Shown: one piece after another, positions 1-10,336 of the stretch
How positions within the stretch are numbered: position 1 is the stretch's first letter
Layout of the letters: each line of letters starts with the position of its first letter
Assembly (NCBI GenBank): GCA_015066975.1
Contig: SVNI01000012.1
Span: forward strand, 1 to 33,939
DNA: 33,939 bases
Source: Ruminococcus sp.
GTDB taxonomy: Bacteria > Bacillota > Clostridia > Oscillospirales > Ruminococcaceae
Direction of reading: 5' to 3'
The notes under the pieces: model-generated
Database searches by the model: none
What the model was told of the DNA's origin: nothing
The model's input: the letters and a program-made list of their open reading frames with translations, nothing else
Translations under genes and position numbers: made by a program

Positions 1-1
1 C

Positions 2-205
<204 letters not shown>

Positions 206-225
206 ACTCTACAGGAGGCAGAAAA

Positions 226-720
226 TTGGATTTTTTATCAATTGATGTCGGTACTATCTTATTCACGCTTATCAATACAGGGCTGATTTTTCTCGCATTC
301 AAGCTGATTCTGTTCAAGCGCATTGATGCTATTCTCGAACAGCGTCAGCAGGAAGTGGACAGTACTTATCAGAAAGCTGATGATGCATTGCAGTCTGCCA
401 ATTCCGACAAGGAAAAATATGCACAGGCTATCGCCGGCGCAAAGGATGAAGCAGATTCTATCATCAAACGCGCTGAAAAAATCGCACAGAAACAAGGCGA
501 TTCTATCTTAGATAAAGCCCGTCATGAAGCACAGGCTGTCCGTGAAAAAGCCACCCTCGAAACCGAGCGTGAAAAGAACCTTGCCAGAACAGAACTTCAG
601 GGCGAAATCTCTGAACTGGCTATGGAACTGGCTGAAAAAATTATGGAAAAAGAAATCAACAAGGCCGACCACGAACGGCTTATTGATGATTTCATTCAGA
701 ATATAGGTGAACAGTCATGA
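226..720 (+). CDS. atpF: F1Fo ATP synthase subunit b
   Basis: This is the peripheral stalk subunit b of 164 aa, joining the membrane stator to F1. It has one membrane helix near the N terminus (about residues 7-27) followed by a long charged, Ala/Glu/Lys-rich helical stalk of the expected length. The start is a TTG codon, supported by a strong AGGAGG at 213-218 placed 7 bases upstream; no ATG nearby would preserve the membrane helix. The 3' end overlaps atpH by four bases (ATGA), indicating translational coupling. Order atpE-atpF-atpH is the standard bacterial arrangement. Confidence 0.95.
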   Translation: MDFLSIDVGTILFTLINTGLIFLAFKLILFKRIDAILEQRQQEVDSTYQKADDALQSANSDKEKYAQAIAGAKDEADSIIKRAEKIAQKQGDSILDKARHEAQAVREKATLETEREKNLARTELQGEISELAMELAEKIMEKEINKADHERLIDDFIQNIGEQS

Positions 721-1241
721 CACAGCAAACAGTAGGCCATGTCTATGCCGAAGCCCTGTTTCTCCTTGCACAGGAAGAACATCAGGAAAAGCGCATCTAT
801 CAGGAACTGAATCAGGTCACGGATTTGATTCTGCAATATCCCGAACTGATTTCGCTCCTTGATGTTCCGACTCTGGAACTTTCCGAACGGATTTCTATCT
901 TGCAGAAAATCATCGGTGAAGAACAGGGCATCACTGAAAACTTTCTCTGCCTGCTGGTGGAAAAGCGCAGAATCAACAGAATTTCCGAAATCCGAAACGC
1001 TTTCAATAAGCTCTATTATGAAGCGTTCTCGATTGCCGAAGTCTTTGTGACATCCGCCGTTCCGCTTGAAGATTCGCAGAGAACCGCCCTGAAAGAAAAA
1101 TTGCAGCAGAAACTCGGCAAGAGTATTCTGCTCCGTGAATCCGTTGACAAGTCCCTCATGGGCGGTATGGTCGTCCAGTATGGTGATACCAGAATGGATA
1201 ATTCTATCAAGTCCAGAATGCAGACTTTTGCACAACAGTGA
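717..1241 (+). CDS. atpH: F1Fo ATP synthase subunit delta
   Basis: This is the delta (OSCP) subunit of 174 aa, which attaches the peripheral stalk to the top of F1. The N-terminal helical domain begins with the typical VGHVYAEALF, and the C-terminal segment contains the family hallmark GGMVVQYGDTRMDNSIKSRM. Length is normal for the family. It overlaps atpF by four bases. Instead of atpA following directly, a small unrelated gene begins within about ten bases of the stop, so the delta-alpha junction is interrupted. Confidence 0.95.
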   Translation: MTQQTVGHVYAEALFLLAQEEHQEKRIYQELNQVTDLILQYPELISLLDVPTLELSERISILQKIIGEEQGITENFLCLLVEKRRINRISEIRNAFNKLYYEAFSIAEVFVTSAVPLEDSQRTALKEKLQQKLGKSILLRESVDKSLMGGMVVQYGDTRMDNSIKSRMQTFAQQ

Positions 1242-1249
1242 GGTTTGAT

Positions 1250-1456
1250 ATGGCAGACAGATTTGAAATTATCTTTAAAAAAGCATTAGGCATGGGCTTT
1301 GGGAAAGAAGTTCAGATTATTATTGACAACAGCACAGGCGTAAATTACCTGTTTGTAAAAAACAATTACGGGGCAGGTTTAACTCCTTTGTTGGATGCTG
1401 ATGGAAAACCAGTTATCACAAATATTACCACCAGCAAATGGAACAAAATTATATAA
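1250..1456 (+). CDS. DUF6440-like small protein inside the atp operon
   Basis: This short protein of about 68 aa has the run RFEIIFKK, then IIIDNSTGVNYLFVKNN, and LTPLLDADGKPV. That pattern is what I know from the DUF6440 family of small proteins of unknown function found in Firmicutes. The ATG at 1250 is preferred because GTGAGG at 1238-1243 gives a well spaced ribosome binding site; a GTG at 1238 overlapping the atpH stop is possible. It is not an ATP synthase component. It is AT-richer than atpH and atpA and uses more AAA, ATT and TTA codons, suggesting later insertion. No catalytic motif is visible, and its function is unknown. The family call rests on pattern memory only. Confidence 0.7.
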   Translation: MADRFEIIFKKALGMGFGKEVQIIIDNSTGVNYLFVKNNYGAGLTPLLDADGKPVITNITTSKWNKII

Positions 1457-1516
1457 AAATCCGCTGGTATCTGTTAAGAATCAAAATTCTGATAAATCAG
1501 ATGAATAATTTTATGA

Positions 1517-3040
<1,524 letters not shown>

Positions 3041-3044
3041 TATT

Positions 3045-3911
3045 ATGGCAAATCTGAAAGATATTAAACGCCGGATTCACAGCGTTCAAAGTACGATGCA
3101 GATTACAAAGGCAATGGAACTTGTCGCATCTTCCAAGTTAAGAAAAGCGAAAGACCGTGCCGAAGCTGCCCAGCCGTTCTTTGAGGCGACTTACAAGCTC
3201 ATGTCCGAAATCGCTGCCGAAGACCCGTATTTCAATTCCCAGTTTGTCCGGAAACGTACTGATACTGGTGCTTGCTTGTTAATTGTCATCGCCGGAGACA
3301 GAGGCCTTGCAGGCGGTTTCAACTCCAATGTTCTGAAAATCGCTCAGGCGCGAATCAACGAAATCAAAGCACAAGGCGGAAATCCTATCGTGATGCCCAT
3401 CGGTCAGAAAGCTGTCGATTATTTCGAGAATAAAGATGTCAAAGTTCTGAAAGCTTATGACCATATCGCTGAACATATGAATATCTATCTGGCTATGGAT
3501 ATGGCTGAACTGATTCTGAATACTTATAAAAGACATGAATCACTCCAGACGGTCGAGATAGTTTTCACTAACTATGTATCGCCTATCATGCAGGTAGCAC
3601 AGAAAATGGAAGTCATTCCGCTGGATGAAATGCCCGGCAGTCACCCCAGACGATGCGCTGTCGAATATGAACCCTCTCCGGAAGAAGTATTCGATAAGCT
3701 TGTTCCCCGTTATGTCGCCAGTCTGCTCTATGGTGCGATTGTTGAATCGTTCGCCTCCGAACAGGCTGCAAGAAGAACTGCTATGGAAAACGCTACTGAT
3801 AACGCTACTGAAATGATTGATAACCTGTCATTACAGTATAACAGAGCACGTCAGGGCGCAATTACACAAGAATTAACTGAAATCGTCAGCGGTGCAAATG
3901 CACAGCAGTAA
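3045..3911 (+). CDS. atpG: F1Fo ATP synthase subunit gamma
   Basis: This is the central rotor shaft of F1, 288 aa. The N terminus (LKDIKRRIHSVQSTMQITKA) and the C-terminal helix (RQGAITQELTEIVSGANA) are family hallmarks and form the coiled coil inside the alpha/beta hexamer. The middle Rossmann-like part contains VIAGDRGLAGGFN. It starts four bases after atpA. In most operons atpD follows immediately; here an immunity-like gene intervenes. Confidence 0.97.
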   Translation: MANLKDIKRRIHSVQSTMQITKAMELVASSKLRKAKDRAEAAQPFFEATYKLMSEIAAEDPYFNSQFVRKRTDTGACLLIVIAGDRGLAGGFNSNVLKIAQARINEIKAQGGNPIVMPIGQKAVDYFENKDVKVLKAYDHIAEHMNIYLAMDMAELILNTYKRHESLQTVEIVFTNYVSPIMQVAQKMEVIPLDEMPGSHPRRCAVEYEPSPEEVFDKLVPRYVASLLYGAIVESFASEQAARRTAMENATDNATEMIDNLSLQYNRARQGAITQELTEIVSGANAQQ

Positions 3912-3959
3912 TTATGCTGCCTTTTATCTGATAATCAAAATAAAATAGGAGAGTTCCCC

Positions 3960-5826
<1,867 letters not shown>

Positions 5827-5835
5827 GGTGACATC

Positions 5836-6282
5836 ATGAATACTTACCGTTTAATGATTCTCACGCCTGATAAAATCCTGTTCGATGATGAAGTTGTTCA
5901 GCTCACCGCAAGAACGACCGAAGGCGATGTCGGTATCTTAGCCGGACATATCCGCTATGCTGCGATTCTGCAAACGGGTGTCCTGACCGTCAAGCTCCCG
6001 AACGGCGAAACCAGAACCGCCGCCGAATCCGGCGGCGTTCTGAAAGTCTCCGATGATAAGACAACAGTTATGGTCACTGCTGCCGAATGGGCAGAGGAAA
6101 TCGACCCCGACTGGGCGGAACGCTCCCGTCAGGATGCTATGGCGAAAATTGAAGCGGCTCAGAATGAGCCTGACCGTCTGGAACGTGCAAACCTCAAACT
6201 ACAGAGAGCGTTAAACCGTCTGCGTGTTTCCGGTCACGGAACAGGTCAGGCGACCCCGCCCCTGAAAAAGAAAAAACAATAA
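5836..6282 (+). CDS. atpC: F1Fo ATP synthase subunit epsilon
   Basis: This is the epsilon subunit of 148 aa, the central-stalk foot that couples rotation and can inhibit ATP hydrolysis. The N-terminal beta-sandwich has the conserved LTARTTEGDVGILAGH, and the C-terminal helical pair ends with ANLKLQRALNRLRVSG. The last ten residues are basic (KKKK), a short extra tail. It is the last gene of the operon and is followed directly by a hairpin terminator. Starting ATG at 5836 has AAGGTGA upstream. Confidence 0.95.
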   Translation: MNTYRLMILTPDKILFDDEVVQLTARTTEGDVGILAGHIRYAAILQTGVLTVKLPNGETRTAAESGGVLKVSDDKTTVMVTAAEWAEEIDPDWAERSRQDAMAKIEAAQNEPDRLERANLKLQRALNRLRVSGHGTGQATPPLKKKKQ

Positions 6283-6288
6283 AAAAAC

Positions 6289-6325
6289 ACCTCCGGAACT
6301 TAAAAAAGCTCCGGAGGTTATTTCT
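6289..6325. terminator. two-way terminator after atpC
   Basis: A nine-base perfect stem pairs 6289-6297 with 6310-6318 around a 12-base loop. On the plus strand it is followed by a T-rich stretch (TTATTTCTT). On the minus strand it runs into seven T residues, so it can end both the atp operon and the minus-strand gene that stops at 6325. Confidence 0.85.
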
Positions 6326-6558
6326 TATAGCTTACTGATGATTTTTCCGACTTTAATCGCTTTTTTTCCAACAGTTGTTTCTTTCATGGCACGGATACGC
6401 TCACGCTTTTCTTTTTCGCTCATGTTCGGGTCATTCATGATTTCTTCACGGCGAGCCACACGTTCATCATGGTGCATACCGCCTTCTTCTATAGCATATT
6501 TTGCCATGCGTGCTGTATGTTCTCCAGCTCTCTTAATTTTATGAAAAATGCTCCCCAT
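6325..6558 (-). CDS. small basic protein of unknown function
   Basis: This is a 77 aa highly charged protein with no membrane segment, mostly helical in appearance. The stretch SEKEKRERIRAMKE and the N-terminal MGSIFHKIKRAGEH stand out. A perfect AAGGAGG (6566-6572, minus strand) seven bases before the ATG supports real translation. It lies 20 bases downstream of the hydrophobic gene at 6579-6956 and is probably co-transcribed with it. I do not recognise a family. Its stop lies at the edge of the shared terminator. Confidence 0.65.
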   Translation of the reverse strand: MGSIFHKIKRAGEHTARMAKYAIEEGGMHHDERVARREEIMNDPNMSEKEKRERIRAMKETTVGKKAIKVGKIISKL

Positions 6559-6578
6559 ATGATTACCTCCTTAACGTT

Positions 6579-6956
6579 TTAAAATTCACCACTATCAAGT
6601 AAATCCACAACAGCCCATCCGACTGCTTCTACTGTTGCCGCAGCAGTTGCTCCACCTACAATTGCTCCTATTCCTGGAATAAAACCAGCTAATCCATCAC
6701 TAACAGCACCTGCTACTATTTTTCCGCCCGCTGTCGCAAGAGCTGCGCTAAGAATCGCCTGTGCTAAAGATTCATCAATATCTTTATCAAATATTTTAGC
6801 TAAATCAATTACCATTTTAATTTCAAGTGCCGCTAACGGAACTCTTTTTACAAGATGTAATCCAGGAATTAAACTACCACCTGCACCAATTCCAGCAGCT
6901 GTTTTGGCAGTAGTATGTATTTTATATTCACACCTATCTTTTTGTAAACTTGTCAT
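6579..6956 (-). CDS. hydrophobic Gly/Ala-rich protein, DUF697-like
   Basis: This 125 aa protein begins with a short charged segment and then KIHTTAKTAAGIGAGG. A charged middle (DLAKIFDKDIDESLAQ) follows, then a C-terminal FIPGIGAIVGGATAAATVEAVGWAV. This KIHTTA...PG...PGIG...EAIGW layout resembles small clostridial proteins related to the DUF697 module, which is otherwise found at the C terminus of some GTPases. Two or three amphipathic or membrane-inserting hairpins are likely. Function is unknown. The start has GAGGTGATATT upstream (minus strand) and a good sigma-A promoter at 6999-7027. The AT-rich composition and the divergent XRE gene suggest a regulated accessory pair. Confidence 0.65.
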   Translation of the reverse strand: MTSLQKDRCEYKIHTTAKTAAGIGAGGSLIPGLHLVKRVPLAALEIKMVIDLAKIFDKDIDESLAQAILSAALATAGGKIVAGAVSDGLAGFIPGIGAIVGGATAAATVEAVGWAVVDLLDSGEF

Positions 6957-6998
6957 AATATCACCTCTTATATGTACTTTATTTAATTTATTTTATAT

Positions 6999-7027
6999 AT
7001 TATACCACATATAGAATGTAAAATCAA
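6999..7027 (-). promoter_or_regulatory. sigma-A promoter of the DUF697-like gene
   Basis: On the minus strand TTGATT (7022-7027) and TATAAT (6999-7004) are separated by 17 bases, with a TG before the -10. The spacer contains the near-palindrome shared with the regulator promoter. Confidence 0.75.
7007..7018 (-). promoter_or_regulatory. candidate operator copy 1 for the XRE regulator
   Basis: Read on the minus strand with its flank this is ACATTCTATATGT, a palindromic ACAT-N5-ATGT. It lies between -35 and -10 of the promoter serving the minus-strand genes, a position where bound protein would block RNA polymerase. Confidence 0.5.
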
Positions 7028-7060
7028 GCGTTTTCCAAAAAAATAGCAAAAATGACAAAT

Positions 7061-7111
7061 AAAATCACTTTGATTTGTTGCTTTTCACAAGCAATAAATC
7101 AAAGTGATTTT
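7061..7111. repeat. long inverted repeat between divergent promoters
   Basis: Arms 7061-7083 and 7089-7111 are complementary over 23 bases with a single G-T wobble and a five-base loop (TTCAC). Both flanking genes are transcribed away from it, so it does not serve as their terminator. It could be a regulator-binding dyad, an arrested antisense transcript end, or a remnant of a small mobile repeat. Confidence 0.85.
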
Positions 7112-7152
7112 TAATAATATCCAATCTAAAGAATTTAGTATTTATAATTTTG

Positions 7153-7164
7153 CATTCTATATGT
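7153..7164 (+). promoter_or_regulatory. candidate operator copy 2 for the XRE regulator
   Basis: CATTCTATATGT on the plus strand is identical over 12 bases to the copy at 7007-7018 on the opposite strand. It abuts a TATAAT at 7165-7170, the likely -10 of the regulator gene, so the regulator would repress itself and the divergent genes. Confidence 0.5.
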
Positions 7165-7203
7165 TATAATTTTAGTATAAAACATTTGAAAGGGTGTGTT
7201 TTT

Positions 7204-7530
7204 ATGGGATTCTATCAACGATTAAAAGATTTAAAAGAGGATGCCGACCTGACACAAAAGCAAGTTGCTGAATTAATCGGCGTTTCCATGAATCACTACG
7301 GAAAATATGAACGGGGAGAAACTGACATTCCACTAGAAAAAGCCATTATTCTGGCAAAATTTTATGATGTTTCCCTTGACTATCTAGCAGGGCTGTCAAA
7401 TCAGAAAAAATCTATGAGCATTAAAGACCAAGTCGCTCTTGTCACCATGTACCGCAGTTTGGATGCTCACAATCAGAAACGTATCTCTGAAAATATCGTT
7501 CAGCTACTCGAACAACAGAAGAAAAAATAA
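7204..7530 (+). CDS. XRE-family helix-turn-helix regulator
   Basis: This is a 108 aa cytosolic DNA-binding protein. The HTH_3 domain covers about residues 5-62: LTQKQVAELIGVSMNHYGKYERGE is the helix-turn-helix with the typical recognition segment, followed by IPLEKAIILAKFYDVSLDYLAG. The C terminus (residues 65-108) is helical, possibly for dimerisation. The ATG at 7204 with AAAGGG upstream is chosen over an upstream in-frame ATG at 7150, which overlaps the promoter elements. The same 12-base motif in both divergent promoters suggests that this protein controls itself and the 6956-6325 genes; this is inference. A terminator follows immediately. Confidence 0.85.
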   Translation: MGFYQRLKDLKEDADLTQKQVAELIGVSMNHYGKYERGETDIPLEKAIILAKFYDVSLDYLAGLSNQKKSMSIKDQVALVTMYRSLDAHNQKRISENIVQLLEQQKKK

Positions 7531-7533
7531 AAA

Positions 7534-7568
7534 CAGCTCTGAAGTTTCCGCTTCAGAGCTGGGTTATT
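7534..7568. terminator. two-way terminator
   Basis: An 11-base perfect stem (7534-7544 with 7551-7561) has a six-base loop. A T-rich tract follows on the plus side and a T run follows on the minus side, so it serves both the XRE gene and the converging transporter gene that stops at 7583. Confidence 0.9.
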
Positions 7569-7582
7569 TTTATCAAAAATCT

Positions 7583-8200
7583 TTAAGATGCCTGTACTGA
7601 CGGATTATGAATCAGTCTTGCTTTCTGAAGTGCCACACCGACTGCACCGCTAATAACAGTAGAAGAAATCATCTCTGTTACTGCATTGATACCCACAAAA
7701 GCAATCACAAAAGCGAAAATATTTCTGCCGGCAATCAGTCCCTGCAAATATTCTGTATTGCCGTACAGCAAAACCAGAGAACTCATGAAGAACAGCGTAT
7801 TCAGAAACGCAGAGAAAAATCCGGTCACAAAGCAGGCGGTTTCTTTATTGAATTTCGCTACTGCATTATGAATCAGACCTACTAACAAACCATCCAGCAC
7901 TCTGGGAACAACACATTGTACAAATGTCGCCAGCGGACTGATGCTGAATAACGTATGTGCAAACCCCGTTCCCTGAATGATGCCTGATGCCTGCAAAAAG
8001 CTGAATATTCCGAATATTGCACCGATAATGCCTCCGCCTACAGGGCCTAATGCAATTCCTGCAAGCGCAATCGGAATGATGTTCAGGGTGATGACAAGAG
8101 GCCCTATCGGAATAGAACCTATCGGCGTTGTGGAAAAGATAATCACGAACGCAGTCAGTATGCCAAGCATGACAATAGATTTTGTGTTTAATTTTTTCAT
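7583..8200 (-). CDS. ECF transporter S component (substrate-binding membrane subunit)
   Basis: This is a 205 aa integral membrane protein with about six hydrophobic segments. The stretch PLVITLNIIPIALAGIALGP followed by GGGIIGAIFGIFSFLQ is typical of S components of energy-coupling-factor vitamin transporters (ECF_trnsprt family), which bind a vitamin or precursor and dock to a shared EcfA-A'-T module. The module is not in this window, so a group II, stand-alone S component is inferred. The substrate cannot be read from sequence; pantothenate or folate-type transporters are the closest by feel. The start at 8200 is chosen over one 15 codons upstream because AAGGAGG at 8209-8215 is correctly spaced. 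The promoter at 8271-8299 is strong. No vitamin riboswitch is apparent in the short leader. Confidence 0.8.
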   Translation of the reverse strand: MKKLNTKSIVMLGILTAFVIIFSTTPIGSIPIGPLVITLNIIPIALAGIALGPVGGGIIGAIFGIFSFLQASGIIQGTGFAHTLFSISPLATFVQCVVPRVLDGLLVGLIHNAVAKFNKETACFVTGFFSAFLNTLFFMSSLVLLYGNTEYLQGLIAGRNIFAFVIAFVGINAVTEMISSTVISGAVGVALQKARLIHNPSVQAS

Positions 8201-8270
8201 GTTAGTTTCCTCCTTGTTATTATTCCCCGACAAGCAGGGATACAATACAATCCAATCAACTTACAGGCAT

Positions 8271-8299
8271 ATTATAGCATAAAAATCGGGGTTTGTCAA
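8271..8299 (-). promoter_or_regulatory. sigma-A promoter of the ECF S-component gene
   Basis: On the minus strand a perfect TTGACA (8294-8299) and a perfect TATAAT (8271-8276) are 17 bases apart, a consensus housekeeping promoter. Confidence 0.9.
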
Positions 8300-8319
8300 T
8301 GAATTTTCGGAAAATAATA

Positions 8320-8348
8320 TTGCAATCCGGTGACAGATATGTTATAAT
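8320..8348 (+). promoter_or_regulatory. sigma-A promoter of the hydF operon
   Basis: TTGCAA (8320-8325) and TATAAT (8343-8348) are 17 bases apart, 44 bases before the hydF start. It is the only clear promoter for the four-gene unit hydF to GH3. Confidence 0.85.
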
Positions 8349-8391
8349 TTAGAAAAATAATATTTTATACTATGAAAGAAGTGATATTATC

Positions 8392-9585
8392 ATGAGTTTA
8401 AATGCAACTCCCTCCGGAGAAAGAATTCAGATTGCTTTCTTCGGAAAAAGAAACGCCGGAAAATCCAGTGTCGTCAATGCCGTGACAAGTCAGAAATTAT
8501 CCGTAGTTTCGGATGTCAGGGGCACGACCACTGACCCTGTTTATAAAGCGATGGAACTCCTTCCGCTGGGTGCAGTGATGATTGTCGATACTGCCGGTCT
8601 GGATGATTCCGGAGAACTCGGCAAATTAAGAGTCGAAAAATCTCTGCAAGTTCTCGAAAAAACAGATATTGCCGTTCTGGTGATTGACGGCACACAAGGC
8701 AAATCGGAACTTGATGAAAATCTGATTCAGGAATTCCAGAAACGGAAACTGCCTTATATTATCGCCTATAACAAATCGGATTTGCACAAGCCGGAAATCA
8801 AATCGACATCGGAAATCTGCATCAGTGCGAAAACAGGCGAAAATATTCACGAACTGAAAGAACTTATCGCAAAGCAGGTCTGTCCGCAGACAAACGCAAA
8901 GCCCCTGATTTCGGATTTGATTCAGAAAAATGATATGATAATTCTGGTGATTCCGATTGATGAATCTGCTCCGAAAGGGCGTTTGATTCTTCCTCAGCAA
9001 CAGATTATCAGGGCATCTCTGGAAGCAGGAGCGATTCCGGTTTGCTGTCAGGTAGCGGAATTATCAGAAGTCCTGAAAAACATCTCTCCCCGTATGGTGA
9101 TTACAGACAGTCAGGCATTCGGAAAGGTTTCAAAGATAGTGCCGGAAGAAATTCCACTGACTTCGTTTTCTATCTTATTTGCCAGATATAAGGGCGATTT
9201 GGAATTAGTTGTCCGTGGCGCATCGGCACTCGATACGCTTAAAAGCGGTGATAAAGTCTTGATTTCCGAAGGCTGTACGCATCACAGACAATGCAATGAT
9301 ATCGGAACAGTCAAGCTCCCGAAATGGATTGCTGAACATGCCGGATGTCAGCCGGAATTTTCATGGACTTCCGGAACGGAATTCCCAAAAGATTTACAGG
9401 ATTATGCGCTTGTTGTTCACTGCGGAGCTTGTATGCTTCCGCCGAAAGCCGTACAGTTCCGGCAGAGTACCGCCACAGAACAGGGCATTCCCATGACGAA
9501 CTACGGAACGGCGATTGCACATTGTCACGGCATTCTGAAAAGAAGTCTTTCTCTTTTTCCCGAAGTGCAGGCGATTCTGAAATGA
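8392..9585 (+). CDS. hydF: [FeFe]-hydrogenase H-cluster maturation GTPase HydF
   Basis: This is a 397 aa scaffold and carrier on which HydE and HydG build the two-iron subcluster delivered to HydA. The N-terminal GTPase has a P-loop at 18-25 (GKRNAGKS), DTAG and NKSD. A dimerisation region follows, and the C-terminal cluster domain has C295-T-H297 and H343-C344-G-A-C347, matching the CxH...HCxxC cluster ligands of HydF. Length is normal. hydE, hydG and hydrogenase genes are not in this window. It overlaps fluC by four bases (ATGA). It marks the organism as a hydrogen-metabolising anaerobe. Confidence 0.95.
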   Translation: MSLNATPSGERIQIAFFGKRNAGKSSVVNAVTSQKLSVVSDVRGTTTDPVYKAMELLPLGAVMIVDTAGLDDSGELGKLRVEKSLQVLEKTDIAVLVIDGTQGKSELDENLIQEFQKRKLPYIIAYNKSDLHKPEIKSTSEICISAKTGENIHELKELIAKQVCPQTNAKPLISDLIQKNDMIILVIPIDESAPKGRLILPQQQIIRASLEAGAIPVCCQVAELSEVLKNISPRMVITDSQAFGKVSKIVPEEIPLTSFSILFARYKGDLELVVRGASALDTLKSGDKVLISEGCTHHRQCNDIGTVKLPKWIAEHAGCQPEFSWTSGTEFPKDLQDYALVVHCGACMLPPKAVQFRQSTATEQGIPMTNYGTAIAHCHGILKRSLSLFPEVQAILK

Positions 9586-9947
9586 TAAAATTCTTCTTTA
9601 TCGCTCTTGGCGGAGCTGTCGGCGCATCCGGAAGATATGCCATTAGTCTGTTCCCGCTGAAATCAGAATTCCCGTTTCCGACTTTCATCACGAATATTCT
9701 GGGGGCGTTTCTGATTGGTCTGATAGTCGGCATTTCTGAAAAACGTTTCCTTCCTGAAAATCTGATTCTGTTTCTGAAAACAGGAGTCTGCGGAGGATTT
9801 ACCACATTCTCGACCTTCTCTCTGGAATCTTATCAGCTTCTGGAAAATAAATCCTATCTGACAGGCGGTCTGTATATGATTTTCAGTGTACTTTGCTGTC
9901 TGCTGGGGGTCTGGCTTGGCTGGAAAACCGCTTTTGCAATCAAATAG
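9582..9947 (+). CDS. crcB: fluoride channel FluC/CrcB
   Basis: This is a 121 aa four-helix membrane protein exporting fluoride as a dual-topology dimer. Hallmarks are GGAVGASGRY near the N terminus, the TNILGAF asparagine motif in helix 2, and the GFTTFSTFS break in helix 3 that carries the Phe box and the central Na+ site. A single gene implies a homodimer. The ATG overlaps the hydF stop, so translation is coupled to hydF, and there is no room for a fluoride riboswitch of its own. Confidence 0.93.
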   Translation: MIKFFFIALGGAVGASGRYAISLFPLKSEFPFPTFITNILGAFLIGLIVGISEKRFLPENLILFLKTGVCGGFTTFSTFSLESYQLLENKSYLTGGLYMIFSVLCCLLGVWLGWKTAFAIK

Positions 9948-9962
9948 GAGGAAATCTATATT

Positions 9963-10331
9963 ATGAAATTATTTGAAATCTTCAAAAAGAAATCTTTTCC
10001 TCCTCTGGTATGCCGTCCGGCAGATATCATTGATTTCTTTCAGGAATGCCTAAACATTGGTGCTCCGGAAGCAAGCTTTGAAATCGAATACAAAAAGCAG
10101 GTCTATCCGCTCGGCATCAGGTCGGATTATACTCAGCAAAAAGGCTTTTTCGATATCAAATTCTATCTGGATACACAGGAATTTGATACTATTGAAAATT
10201 TCTGCACTAATGCCAGATTACAGAATCAATTATTCATCAATCTGGAAACTATAAAAATACTGCGTGATTTGGATTATGGCGATCCAAGAAATAATATTCT
10301 GCTCGAAAAATGTGAAATTAAGAAAGGATAG
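9963..10331 (+). CDS. hypothetical protein, 122 aa
   Basis: I do not recognise this soluble protein. It starts with a Lys/Phe-rich segment (MKLFEIFKKKSFPP), has no signal peptide or membrane helix, and is mixed alpha/beta in appearance with an acidic, aromatic-rich middle. AGGAGG lies at 9947-9952, ten bases before the ATG. It sits 15 bases after crcB and five bases before the GH3 gene, so it belongs to the hydF operon. The tight packing suggests co-expression but gives no clue to function. Confidence 0.75.
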   Translation: MKLFEIFKKKSFPPLVCRPADIIDFFQECLNIGAPEASFEIEYKKQVYPLGIRSDYTQQKGFFDIKFYLDTQEFDTIENFCTNARLQNQLFINLETIKILRDLDYGDPRNNILLEKCEIKKG

Positions 10332-10336
10332 CGATT

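Noticed and set aside
6579..6956. A bacteriocin precursor suggested by the Gly/Ala-rich C terminus
   Set aside because: There is no leader with a double-Gly cleavage site and no transport or modification genes; the layout fits the DUF697-like family better.
8200..8276. A vitamin riboswitch in the leader of the ECF S-component gene
   Set aside because: The leader is only about 65 bases and shows no conserved riboswitch core.
9560..9600. A fluoride riboswitch for crcB
   Set aside because: The gene overlaps the hydF stop by four bases and no riboswitch fold is visible in front of it or in the hydF leader.
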